From Chitinophagaceae bacterium (GTDB taxonomy: Bacteria > Bacteroidota > Bacteroidia > Chitinophagales > Chitinophagaceae), in assembly GCA_947371755.1 (NCBI GenBank), contig CANBQT010000004.1:36810-100809 (forward strand): a DNA stretch of 64,000 bases, given 5' to 3'. This document shows positions 30,503 to 39,481 of the stretch, piece by piece. The notes beneath the pieces were generated by a model, which worked only from the letters and a program-made list of their open reading frames with translations, was not told where the DNA came from and searched no databases. The translations under genes were made by a program, and so were the position numbers. The number at the start of each line of letters is the position of its first letter. The first letter of the stretch is position 1.

Positions 30503-32179
30503 ATGTCAAAACAGGAGAAGCTATCCGTGATTGAAAGAATTAAAACGGAAAGTAAAGGATTGCGGGGATCTATAGTTGAAAGTTTACAAGATGAATTAAC
30601 TGGATCTATTCGTGAAGACGATCAGGCTGTGATTAAATTCCATGGGATGTATCAACAGGATGATAGAGACCGTAGGGAAGAAAGAGCCGAGAAAAAATTA
30701 GATAGACTGTATAGTTTTATGATTCGGTTGAGATTGGCAGGTGGATTTCTAACACCAGCACAATGGGTAGCAACACATCATATTGCTGGTGAGCATTCTA
30801 CAGGCGTGATTAAAATTACTAGTCGCCAAACAGTTCAGCTACATGGACTAATTAAATCCCATATCAAACCAACGATACAAGCTTTTAATGAGGCCAACCT
30901 AAACTCTATAGCCACTTGTGGAGATATTAATCGTAATGTTTTATGTAGTTCTCATCCAGGAGAATCGCCCATTCATGAACAGATATTCAGGTATGCTGAA
31001 AAAATTAGTGACCTCTTATTACCCAAAACAAATGCCTATTATGAGATCTGGCTTGATGAAGAAAAATTAGTTGATAAAAAAGAGGAGGAGGATCCACTTT
31101 ATCAAGACCGTTATTTGCCTAGAAAATTTAAAATAGCTATTGCCATACCACCCAATAATGATGTGGATGTGTATGCTAATGACCTTGGTTTAATAGCGGT
31201 AATTGAGGATGATGTGTTGAAAGGATTTAATATAGCAATTGGTGGCGGACTTGCCACAACACATGGTAACCCTGAAACCTACGCAAGATTGGCAACAATA
31301 ATCGGCTTTACAGATACTGAAGAAAAAACCCTTTCTGCTATTTATGAAGTCCTAACCATTCAAAGAGATTATGGAAATCGTTCAGATCGGAAATTATCAC
31401 GTTTAAAATATACAGTCGATAAAGTTGGGGTTGCTTGGTTTAAAGAAGAGTTGGAAAGAAGAATTGGATTTAGTTTGGAAGAGGCTCGTCCTGTTAAGAT
31501 GACTTCAAGGGTAGATCATTTTGGCTGGAAACAAAATGCTGCTGGTAAATGGTATTATACTTTGCTGGTAGAAAATGGTAGAATACTTGATACGGAAACT
31601 TTGCCATTAAAAACTGCTTTACATGAAGTGGCTAAAACAGGTAAGGCAAACTTTAGATTTACCTGTACGCAGAATCTAATTTTAAGTGACATCGAAGAAG
31701 CGGATAAAAAGGCAATAGAGCAAATACTAGATGTACATGGGATAACTAAGCATACAGAGAATAGCTCAGCACTCAGGAAAAATAGTATGGCATGTGTGGC
31801 ATTACCAACTTGTCCATTAGCCTTAGCCGAAGCGCAAAGGTATTTTCCGGAATTGATTACTAAACTTGAGCCGATACTTTCAAAATATGGACTGGATGAT
31901 GATGGTATTGTAATACGAATGACTGGTTGTCCTAATGGTTGTGCAAGATCTTATGCAGCAGAAATCGGTTTTATTGGAACCGCGCCCGGCAAATATAACT
32001 TGCATATTGGTGGGGATAGACAGGGTGAAAGACTTAATAAGATATATCGAGAGAGTTTAGAAGAACCGCAGATTCTTCAAGTATTGGATAAGTTGTTTCA
32101 GATTTATTCGAAGGAGAAAATTACGGGTGAAACATTTGGAGATTTTTCAGTACGTAAAGAATGGGTTGTATATGATTAA
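30503..32179 (+). CDS. cysI: Sulfite reductase hemoprotein beta subunit
   Basis: [63 protein letters not shown]. Confidence 0.94.
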   Translation: MSKQEKLSVIERIKTESKGLRGSIVESLQDELTGSIREDDQAVIKFHGMYQQDDRDRREERAEKKLDRLYSFMIRLRLAGGFLTPAQWVATHHIAGEHSTGVIKITSRQTVQLHGLIKSHIKPTIQAFNEANLNSIATCGDINRNVLCSSHPGESPIHEQIFRYAEKISDLLLPKTNAYYEIWLDEEKLVDKKEEEDPLYQDRYLPRKFKIAIAIPPNNDVDVYANDLGLIAVIEDDVLKGFNIAIGGGLATTHGNPETYARLATIIGFTDTEEKTLSAIYEVLTIQRDYGNRSDRKLSRLKYTVDKVGVAWFKEELERRIGFSLEEARPVKMTSRVDHFGWKQNAAGKWYYTLLVENGRILDTETLPLKTALHEVAKTGKANFRFTCTQNLILSDIEEADKKAIEQILDVHGITKHTENSSALRKNSMACVALPTCPLALAEAQRYFPELITKLEPILSKYGLDDDGIVIRMTGCPNGCARSYAAEIGFIGTAPGKYNLHIGGDRQGERLNKIYRESLEEPQILQVLDKLFQIYSKEKITGETFGDFSVRKEWVVYD

Positions 32180-33422
32180 ATACGCAGAAATATTTTCTCA
32201 AAAACTAGCCGAACTAAAAGATTCAGGAACTTATCGATATTTTCTGAACGTAAACAAATCGGCTCAGCACTTTCCGGTATTTTATTTTGAAGATGCTTAT
32301 GGTGAAAAACGCCGTGCTATAAACTTTTGCAGTAATGATTATTTAGCCATGAGTGTTCATGAAGAAGTAATTAGCAAGTTGGCTTTTGTGGCAAATAGGG
32401 CAGGAGCAGGAAGTGGTGGAACGAGAAATATCAGCGGGTCAACCATCTATCATCGGGAATTAGAAGCATCTATTGCATCATTGCATCAGAAAAATGCAGC
32501 TTTGCTATTTGGTAGTGCTTATCTGGCCAATCTTACAGCATTAAGTGTGATAGGAAAAATTCTTCCGGAGGTTGTTTTTATATCCGATGAAAATAATCAT
32601 GCATCAATTATCGAAGGTATTAAAGCGAGTGGATCTGCAAAAAGAATATTCCCCCATAATGATTTAGATGCATTGGAAAGGATACTAAAAAGTATTCCGG
32701 TTCATCAGCCTAAAGTAATTGTATTTGAATCGGTATACTCCATGAGTGGAACTGATGCGCCAATTGTAGAGATAGTATTGTTGGCAAAAAAATATAATGC
32801 ATTAACTTATATAGATGAAGTTCATGCAGTAGGGATCTATGGCGAACATGGGGGCGGTTTGACAGAGCAGTTAGGTATTCAACATGGTATTGATATTATC
32901 AATGGCACATTAGCAAAAGGATTTGGAGTTTTAGGCGGATATATTGCCGGGGATTCTAATTTTATTGATGCTATTAGAAGTGTAGGTGCAGGTTTTATTT
33001 TCACAACATCCTTGCCTCCAGCCATTTGTGCAGCTGCTACCAGAAGTATTGAGTATTTGAAAAATGATCAAACTATCAGACCTGCATACCACCAGAAGGT
33101 TAGTGAATTAAGAAATTTATTAAAACGGAATAACATTCCATTCTCTGTAAATAGTACGCATATCACCCCTATTCCAATTGGTGATGAAAAAAAGTGTAAG
33201 GAAATCTCAGATGCTTTACTCTACCAACAAGGTATATATATTCAACCAATAGTATTTCCCACTGTTAAAAAAGGAGAAGCCTGCTTACGTATTACAATAA
33301 CAAGTAAGCATGAAAATTCAGAAATGGTTACTTTGGTCCGGGCTTTAAAAATGGTGCTTGAATCATTTAATGTACGAACATATTCAAGTAGTAAAATTTT
33401 AAATAAAAATAATAGTATATAA
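32172..33422 (+). CDS. 5-aminolevulinate synthase-like alpha-oxoamine synthase
   Basis: [94 protein letters not shown]-type rather than KBL/BioF; 8-nt overlap with cysI. Confidence 0.78.
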   Translation: MIKYAEIFSQKLAELKDSGTYRYFLNVNKSAQHFPVFYFEDAYGEKRRAINFCSNDYLAMSVHEEVISKLAFVANRAGAGSGGTRNISGSTIYHRELEASIASLHQKNAALLFGSAYLANLTALSVIGKILPEVVFISDENNHASIIEGIKASGSAKRIFPHNDLDALERILKSIPVHQPKVIVFESVYSMSGTDAPIVEIVLLAKKYNALTYIDEVHAVGIYGEHGGGLTEQLGIQHGIDIINGTLAKGFGVLGGYIAGDSNFIDAIRSVGAGFIFTTSLPPAICAAATRSIEYLKNDQTIRPAYHQKVSELRNLLKRNNIPFSVNSTHITPIPIGDEKKCKEISDALLYQQGIYIQPIVFPTVKKGEACLRITITSKHENSEMVTLVRALKMVLESFNVRTYSSSKILNKNNSI

Positions 33423-33439
33423 ATTTGGTAGACTAATAA
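33423..33439 (-). promoter_or_regulatory. Candidate regulator site ATTTGGTAGACTAATAA
   Basis: Reverse complement identical to 22955-22971; overlaps putative -33 TTTG. Confidence 0.55.
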
Positions 33440-33453
33440 GAACTTTATATTTT
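33424..33453 (+). promoter_or_regulatory. Putative promoter (-33 TTTG, 18-nt spacer, -7 TATATTTT) for second Cys leader
   Basis: TTTG 33424-33427 and TATATTTT 33446-33453; same spacing as at 22986-23015. Confidence 0.5.
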
Positions 33454-33476
33454 CGTTCAATAGTAGTTATAAAATC

Positions 33477-33545
33477 ATGAAGTATACTTATCATATCGGT
33501 TTGACTAATTCCTGCAGGGATTTATTAATTGCCTGCTGTTGTTGA
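33477..33545 (+). CDS. Putative cysteine leader peptide MKYTYHIGLTNSCRDLLIACCC
   Basis: ATG...GCC TGC TGT TGT TGA; terminates in CCC-stop like the peptide before cysH. Confidence 0.68.
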   Translation: MKYTYHIGLTNSCRDLLIACCC

Positions 33546-33602
33546 TTCTCTACTAATTATCACAGTTTTAATTTCATTTGTTTTAATTTTTTATTTCTAA
33601 CT

Positions 33603-33680
33603 ATGAATCAACAAATGACTATGAAAGTTAAATGTAGATTACAAACGATGTTTATAGATTTTAAGAATAAGAAAAAATGA
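33603..33680 (+). CDS. Putative 25-aa mini-ORF MNQQMTMKVKCRLQTMFIDFKNKKK in TonB-receptor leader
   Basis: Start overlaps GAATCAACAA, complementary to leader-peptide Cys codons; ATGA overlap with next mini-ORF. Confidence 0.3.
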   Translation: MNQQMTMKVKCRLQTMFIDFKNKKK

Positions 33681-33727
33681 AAAAAAATATACCCACTATA
33701 CGATGTTGTAGACTAGAATCTCACTAA
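33677..33727 (+). CDS. Putative 16-aa mini-ORF MKKNIPTIRCCRLESH in TonB-receptor leader
   Basis: Contains Cys-Cys; TGTTGTAGACTA codons coincide with the GTAGACTA motif. Confidence 0.25.
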   Translation: MKKNIPTIRCCRLESH

Positions 33728-33796
33728 AAGAAAGAACGACTTTTTTTTAAAATAATAGTCTATAAAATTAATAGACAAATAAATCACAACCAATCC

Positions 33797-36343
33797 ATGA
33801 AAAAACTATTATTATTCTTAGTATTGTCTTTGCCAATTTTGGCAATTGCACAATTCTCAGGGCGAATAGTCAATAGTAGCAATGCTGCTATATCTAATGC
33901 AAATGTTTCCATTAAAGGAAGCTCCATCACTTCTACCACTGACGCTGATGGGAAGTTTCATTTTTCAAAGATTCAACAATACCCTTTTACATTGGTGGTT
34001 TCTCATATGGGTTTTGAGAAGTTAGAAAAGCTAATAAAAGACAACAATATCAATAACGTTTCATTAGAACTACAGGTATCTTACCAAAGAGATAGCATTG
34101 TTGTAACATCACGCAGAAGAAAAGAAGTGTTGCAGGAAGTTCCTCTATCAGTTTCTGTAATAGGAGGGGCAAAAGTTGAAGAGTCTGGTTCATTTAACGT
34201 GAACAGGGTTAAGGAGTTTGTGCCTTCATTACAATTATATACCTCAAACCCGAGAAATACTGGAATCAATATACGTGGACTTGGTTCTCCATTTGGACTT
34301 ACCAACGATGGCTTAGATCCTGGTGTAGGGTTTTATGTAGATGGGGTATATTACGCAAGGCCTGCAGCTGCTACGCTTGATTTTATAGATTTAGAAAGAA
34401 TAGAGGTTTTGCGTGGTCCTCAGGGAACTTTATTTGGCAAAAACACAGCCGCAGGTGCAATTAATATCACTACAAAAAAACCTAGCTTCAAAAGTGCTTC
34501 AAATTTTGAATTGAGCACTGGTAATTATGGTTATATCCAGGGGAAAATTTCTGTGACTGGTGCAATTAGTAAGAAATTAGCTACAAGAGTTTCTGTAACT
34601 GGTACACAAAGAGATGGAGTCATTGATAATGTACGTACTCACACAAAAACAAATAGCCTCAGTAATTTCGGATTCCACGGCCAATTATTATATCAAGTAA
34701 CTGATAAAACTACTGTTACTTTTTCAGGAGATGCGGCCATTCAACGTCCTGATGGATATGCCCAAGTGATTGCAGGGGTAGTTCAAACAAAACGTGCTGC
34801 TTATCGTCAATTCAATGCCATTATAAAAGATCTGAATTATTCTTTACCAAGTCAAAATGCATTTGATCGTTTGATTGATCACGATACTCCCTGGAAATCT
34901 GATAATGATATTGGTGGAGCCTCAGTGAATGTTGATTCAAAAATAGGATCAGGCACTTTTACATCAACTACCGCTTGGCGTTATTGGAATTGGGGGCCTT
35001 CAAATGATAGAGATTTTACTGGTTTGCAGGCTTTGGCAAAATCACAAAATCCTGCGAAGCACCAACAATGGTCACAAGAATTTCGCTATTCTGGTGAATT
35101 GTCATCAAATGTAAGTGCAGTTGTTGGACTATTCGGTATTGGACAGGAAGTTAAAATTGATGGACTCGAAGAGTCCGGAAAAGATCAGTGGCGTTTTGTT
35201 CAAAGTTCTACCAGTGCACTTTGGAAAACTCCAGGGTTATTTGAAGGATACGGCATAAAAACAAAGGCATCACTTAATTCTGTGAGTGCAGCAGCATTTA
35301 CAAATATTGATTGGGAAATTGTAAAAGGGTTGCATGTATTGCCAGGACTACGTTTCAATTATGATAAAAAAGATGTTGATTATAATCGTATTGCCTCCGG
35401 TGGTTTGCAAACAACTAATACTGCTTTAATTGCATTAAAGAATTCGGTTTATACCAGCCAGTCATATCTTGCCAGTAAGGAAGAAAATAACTTAACGTAT
35501 CAACTTACCTTATCTTATAGACCTTCAACTAAAATTAATGCCTTCGCAACTTATTCAACCAGTTTTAAACCTTCTGGGGTAAATATTGCAGGGTTGCCAA
35601 CCAATCCAGATAATTCCGCAGCAACAGACCTTGCAGTGATCAAGCCTGAGTATACTAAACATTTTGAAATTGGTTTAAAAACTACACCTGCAAAAAACGT
35701 AACATTGAATTTTGCTTTTTATAATTCTGATATTACAGATTATCAAACAAATGTTCAGTCACCACAGTTGGGTGTAAACAGAGGATATATTGCAACTGCT
35801 GAAAAAGTGAAAGTGCAGGGTTTTGAATTTGATGGCAATATGGATATTCAGAGAAATTTTTCTCTCTTCGCTTCTGTAGCGTATACAGATGGTAAATATG
35901 TAAGCTTTAAGAATGCGCCACTTCCATTAGAAGAAACCGGTACAACACAAGGAGGAGTTCAGGTTGCTTTCAAAGACGTTTCAGGTGCTCAACTTCCTGG
36001 TATTTCTAAATGGGCAGGGACTATTGGTGCTGAGTATAATTTTCCTGCTGTATTTTTTGGTAAGGCGGGCAAATTATTTATTGCTTCAGAAGCTTACTAT
36101 CGTTCTTCATTCTCGTCTAGTCCATCTCCTTCTGCTTATTTAAATATTGAGGGCTATACATTAGTCAATACAAGAGTTGGATTCAAAGTAACCAATGGTT
36201 TATCTTTTTATATATGGGGAAGAAATATTTTTAATCAAAACTATTATGAACAATTATTAGTGGCAGGAGGTAATGCCGGTCAATATGCGGGCGTTTTAGG
36301 TGATCCTCGAACTTATGGAGTAACGTTAAAGTTTTCTCTTTAG
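33797..36343 (+). CDS. TonB-dependent outer-membrane receptor with carboxypeptidase-like N-terminal domain; no SusD partner
   Basis: Signal peptide, CarboxypepD-like SGRIVNSSNAAISNANVSIKGS, plug FVDGVYYARPAA...LERIEVLRGPQGTLFGKNTAAGAINITTKKP, C-terminal beta strand YGVTLKFSL. Confidence 0.93.
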   Translation: MKKLLLFLVLSLPILAIAQFSGRIVNSSNAAISNANVSIKGSSITSTTDADGKFHFSKIQQYPFTLVVSHMGFEKLEKLIKDNNINNVSLELQVSYQRDSIVVTSRRRKEVLQEVPLSVSVIGGAKVEESGSFNVNRVKEFVPSLQLYTSNPRNTGINIRGLGSPFGLTNDGLDPGVGFYVDGVYYARPAAATLDFIDLERIEVLRGPQGTLFGKNTAAGAINITTKKPSFKSASNFELSTGNYGYIQGKISVTGAISKKLATRVSVTGTQRDGVIDNVRTHTKTNSLSNFGFHGQLLYQVTDKTTVTFSGDAAIQRPDGYAQVIAGVVQTKRAAYRQFNAIIKDLNYSLPSQNAFDRLIDHDTPWKSDNDIGGASVNVDSKIGSGTFTSTTAWRYWNWGPSNDRDFTGLQALAKSQNPAKHQQWSQEFRYSGELSSNVSAVVGLFGIGQEVKIDGLEESGKDQWRFVQSSTSALWKTPGLFEGYGIKTKASLNSVSAAAFTNIDWEIVKGLHVLPGLRFNYDKKDVDYNRIASGGLQTTNTALIALKNSVYTSQSYLASKEENNLTYQLTLSYRPSTKINAFATYSTSFKPSGVNIAGLPTNPDNSAATDLAVIKPEYTKHFEIGLKTTPAKNVTLNFAFYNSDITDYQTNVQSPQLGVNRGYIATAEKVKVQGFEFDGNMDIQRNFSLFASVAYTDGKYVSFKNAPLPLEETGTTQGGVQVAFKDVSGAQLPGISKWAGTIGAEYNFPAVFFGKAGKLFIASEAYYRSSFSSSPSPSAYLNIEGYTLVNTRVGFKVTNGLSFYIWGRNIFNQNYYEQLLVAGGNAGQYAGVLGDPRTYGVTLKFSL

Positions 36344-36381
36344 TTAGATTGAGGAATTTATTTCTATCAACCCCATCATAT

Positions 36382-36418
36382 AAAAGCCGTCTCACATTTA
36401 TATGAGGCGGCTTTTTTT
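36382..36418. terminator. Bidirectional terminator between convergent genes
   Basis: AAAAGCCGTCTCA...TGAGGCGGCTTTTTTT. Confidence 0.85.
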
Positions 36419-36430
36419 AAACCATATGTT

Positions 36431-39241
36431 TTATTCACTCACTTCATCCAATAAATACAAGATCGATCGATAATTTTTTTCTACAGTTTTCGAAATAGAC
36501 ATTTCACAAGTTTTACCAGAAGAGTAATAGCCATCATAGTTGCTTTCTAAAACTTCTTCTGCTTCTTTTCTTGTAGCTGCCGCAGTCAGCTCCGGATAAT
36601 AAAAACCCCGATCACCTGCCATGCCACAGCACCCTGCATTAACAGGAAAATCAGCCTCATTTGCACAAGCGTTACCAATTGTTTTCATCTTTCCCAATAA
36701 ATTCATTTTATAACTACTGCAGACTGGATGGAAAACGATTTTATTTTTCGGTTTTGTAATAATAAGTTTTGGTAGAACTATGTCAGCGAGATAATCTATG
36801 ATATCAAGGATTTGTATTCTGTCGAATCTTTCCTGGTTTTGTTGACTTAAATATGGTCTGCTGGTTAAAATAGAATTGGTGCAGGATGTGGTATCGATTA
36901 CAATGGGAAGAATTCCTTCTTTCGACCATCTCCATAATTTTTCAAAAGTTTGATTTACAGTAAATCGATGTGCATCAGTAAAACCTTTAGATGAAAAAAT
37001 CTGACCACAACAAGTACCGGATAATTCTTTAGGAATCATCAAATCAACTCCTGCTCTTTTAGAAACTCGAATTGCAATTTTGACGGAAGATTCATTGGAT
37101 TCTTTATCAGCCCCCATCATTCTGCTGATGCATGCATTAAAAAAAACAGCAGAAGGATTTGCAATCTCGTTATCATTAAATTTGATTGGCCCGGTAATTT
37201 CATTTGTCCATAAGGGGAAACTAGGTATTACTTTCCTGATTGATTTAGTGATACTGGGCATTGCCTGTTTTCCTAAAAGTCGATTCGTTAATTTACCGGT
37301 TTTCAAAGCAATTTTTACCATCGATTCTACAGTACTAAAATGCTTTGCAACTATTAATGCTATTGAGTTTGCACGTTTAGAATGGCTTTCTCTTCGAAGT
37401 CTTTTTACTAAATCTCCTGTATTAATATCTACCGGGCATTCCAAAGCACATAAACCGTCTACGGCACAGGTATCTAACCCATCAAATTGATATTCTTTTA
37501 AAAGCTGATCATAGTTGGCCAGATCTTTTTCTTTAGCCATTCTTTGGAGTGCTCTGCGCACAACAATTCTTCTTCTCGGAGTAAGTGTAAATTCTCTACT
37601 TGGGCAACGGTGCTCACAGTAACCACATTCGATACATTTATCAACTTCTTCTTCAACAATGGGAAGGGTCTTTAAATTTTTAATATGGCAATCTTTGTCT
37701 GCATTGATAATTACTCCGGGATTTAATAATAGATGAGGATCAAGTAAAACTTTCAATTGCTTCATGATCTCGTATGCTTCTTTCCCCCATTCATCTTCAA
37801 TAAATGGTGCAATTTGTCTCCCCGTGCCATGTTCTGCCTTAAGTGATCCCTGGTATTTATCAATCACAAGTACTGCAAGGTCTTTAGCAAAGTTTTCATA
37901 TCCCTCAATATCGCTAGTTTGATTCAGAGATTGCGAAATGATGAAATGAAGATTCCCTTCTTTTGCGTGTCCGAAAATGATTCCATTTTCAAAACCATAT
38001 TGAATCATCAATGCCTGCACATCTAATACTGCTTCTCCTAATACTTCCACAGGGAAAGCAATATCTTCCAGTAAAACAGTTGAACCCTTTTCTCTAGCAG
38101 CTGCAACAGAAGGATACATTCCTTTTCTGAGTTTCCAAAAATTAGCCTGTTGGTCAGGGTTTGTAGTGAATTGAAAAGGAGCGATTGTTGAGAGTGAATC
38201 CAACACTACCCTTGCATCTTCTAATTGTGCATTCAATGCAACCAATGAATTTGCCTGATATTCACATAATATGCCAGTAGCTTGAGAAGGTAAATCCTTG
38301 ATATTTTCAGGGGCTGATTTTTGATTTTCAATGGAACGAAGCGCAGCACGATCCATTAATTCTAGTGCTGCAGCACCTGTTGATTTCAGTCCTTTAATCG
38401 CATTGCAAGCAATCAAAGGTGTTTCAAAGTATAGAATAGACGTGGCTTTGAAAGCCAGATCAGGCAGGGTTTCAAGAATAGCTTCTGCAATAAATGCCAG
38501 ACTACCCTCAGCACCAATTAACACATGTGCAAGTATGTCTAAGGGATGTTCATAATCAATGAAAGAATTGATACTATATCCTACCGTATTTTTCAATTCA
38601 TATTTTTTCCGAATACGGCTAACCAATAATTGATTTTTTAATAATTGAGCTTGAAGGCTTTTTATTTCTTTAAATATAGTTGGCTGCTCACTTTCAAATC
38701 TTTCATAGTCATCAGCTATCGCAGTATTGTAAAAGCTTCCATCAGTGAGCATAAAAGCCATGGATCGAAGCGTATGATAGGCATTGCCCGTAACGCCGCA
38801 ACACATACCACTGCTATTATTGGAAAGTATTCCCCCCATCATGGCCGCATTGATTGATGCTGGGTCTGGTCCGATTTTACGACCAAACTTTTTTAATAAT
38901 TGATTTACCTGACCTCCAATAATTCCTGGTTGTACTTTCACTGCCTCACCCTGATCGATGACAGAGGCGTTTTGCCAATACCTGCTAAGGTCAACTAAGA
39001 TCCCGTCAGTTATGGATTGACCAGATAAACTGGTTCCACCAGTCCTGAAAACTAGTGGCGTATTTGTTTGATGCGATAATTGAAATAGTGATTTGATCTC
39101 TTCAAGGCTGGATGGTTGCACCACTGCTTTGGGCACTAAATAATAAAAACTGGCATCGCTGGCATAACTATATCTGTCTGTAAGTCTGGTCTTAACTTTT
39201 TCAGCCGGAAGAATCTGTAAGAGTGCTTCTTGAAGGTCCAT
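36431..39241 (-). CDS. FAD-binding (GlcD-like) and Fe-S-binding (GlpC/CCG) fusion oxidoreductase, D-lactate/D-2-hydroxyacid dehydrogenase type
   Basis: VFRTGGTSLSGQSITDGI, HAKEGNLHFII, CIECGYCEHRCPSREFTLTPRRRI, SGTCCGQIFSSKG, PVNAGCCGMAGDRGFYYPEL. Confidence 0.9.
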   Translation of the reverse strand: MDLQEALLQILPAEKVKTRLTDRYSYASDASFYYLVPKAVVQPSSLEEIKSLFQLSHQTNTPLVFRTGGTSLSGQSITDGILVDLSRYWQNASVIDQGEAVKVQPGIIGGQVNQLLKKFGRKIGPDPASINAAMMGGILSNNSSGMCCGVTGNAYHTLRSMAFMLTDGSFYNTAIADDYERFESEQPTIFKEIKSLQAQLLKNQLLVSRIRKKYELKNTVGYSINSFIDYEHPLDILAHVLIGAEGSLAFIAEAILETLPDLAFKATSILYFETPLIACNAIKGLKSTGAAALELMDRAALRSIENQKSAPENIKDLPSQATGILCEYQANSLVALNAQLEDARVVLDSLSTIAPFQFTTNPDQQANFWKLRKGMYPSVAAAREKGSTVLLEDIAFPVEVLGEAVLDVQALMIQYGFENGIIFGHAKEGNLHFIISQSLNQTSDIEGYENFAKDLAVLVIDKYQGSLKAEHGTGRQIAPFIEDEWGKEAYEIMKQLKVLLDPHLLLNPGVIINADKDCHIKNLKTLPIVEEEVDKCIECGYCEHRCPSREFTLTPRRRIVVRRALQRMAKEKDLANYDQLLKEYQFDGLDTCAVDGLCALECPVDINTGDLVKRLRRESHSKRANSIALIVAKHFSTVESMVKIALKTGKLTNRLLGKQAMPSITKSIRKVIPSFPLWTNEITGPIKFNDNEIANPSAVFFNACISRMMGADKESNESSVKIAIRVSKRAGVDLMIPKELSGTCCGQIFSSKGFTDAHRFTVNQTFEKLWRWSKEGILPIVIDTTSCTNSILTSRPYLSQQNQERFDRIQILDIIDYLADIVLPKLIITKPKNKIVFHPVCSSYKMNLLGKMKTIGNACANEADFPVNAGCCGMAGDRGFYYPELTAAATRKEAEEVLESNYDGYYSSGKTCEMSISKTVEKNYRSILYLLDEVSE

Positions 39242-39317
39242 TGTTAAAAGTAAAAATTAAAAAGTAAAATGTAAAAAGTAAATACCATATAAAAGGGCGG
39301 GTATAATATTCTCATAG

Positions 39318-39425
39318 ATGATTTCACCCACCCTATGTTTCCGCTAACGCGAAAACATTACCCCTCCTAGGAGGGGATGAAAAAATATATCCCCTCCTGA
39401 GAGGGGAAGGGGTGGGTAAAATCAT
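39318..39425. repeat. REP/MITE-like palindromic element with terminal inverted repeats
   Basis: ATGATTTCACCCACCC ... GGGTGGGTAAAATCAT (15/16 complementary) enclosing ATGTTTCCGC-TAAC-GCGAAAACAT, CCCCTCCTAGGAGGGG and CCCCTC-CTGA-GAGGGG. Confidence 0.75.
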
Positions 39426-39481
39426 GAATGTGTATGAAATGCAATCATTTTAAATCCTGTATTTTAGCCGAAAGGAATTTT

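Noticed and set aside
32172-33422. Annotation as 2-amino-3-ketobutyrate CoA ligase or 8-amino-7-oxononanoate synthase
   Set aside because: The [20 protein letters not shown] and QPIVFPTV segments match ALAS better than KBL/BioF patterns as I recall them; still needs phylogeny
33797-36343. SusC-type polysaccharide utilisation receptor
   Set aside because: No SusD neighbour and no glycan genes downstream; regulatory context is sulfur, not sugar
37080-37490. 136-aa + strand ORF inside the FAD/Fe-S oxidoreductase
   Set aside because: Antisense to a confident CDS, low-complexity composition, no motif
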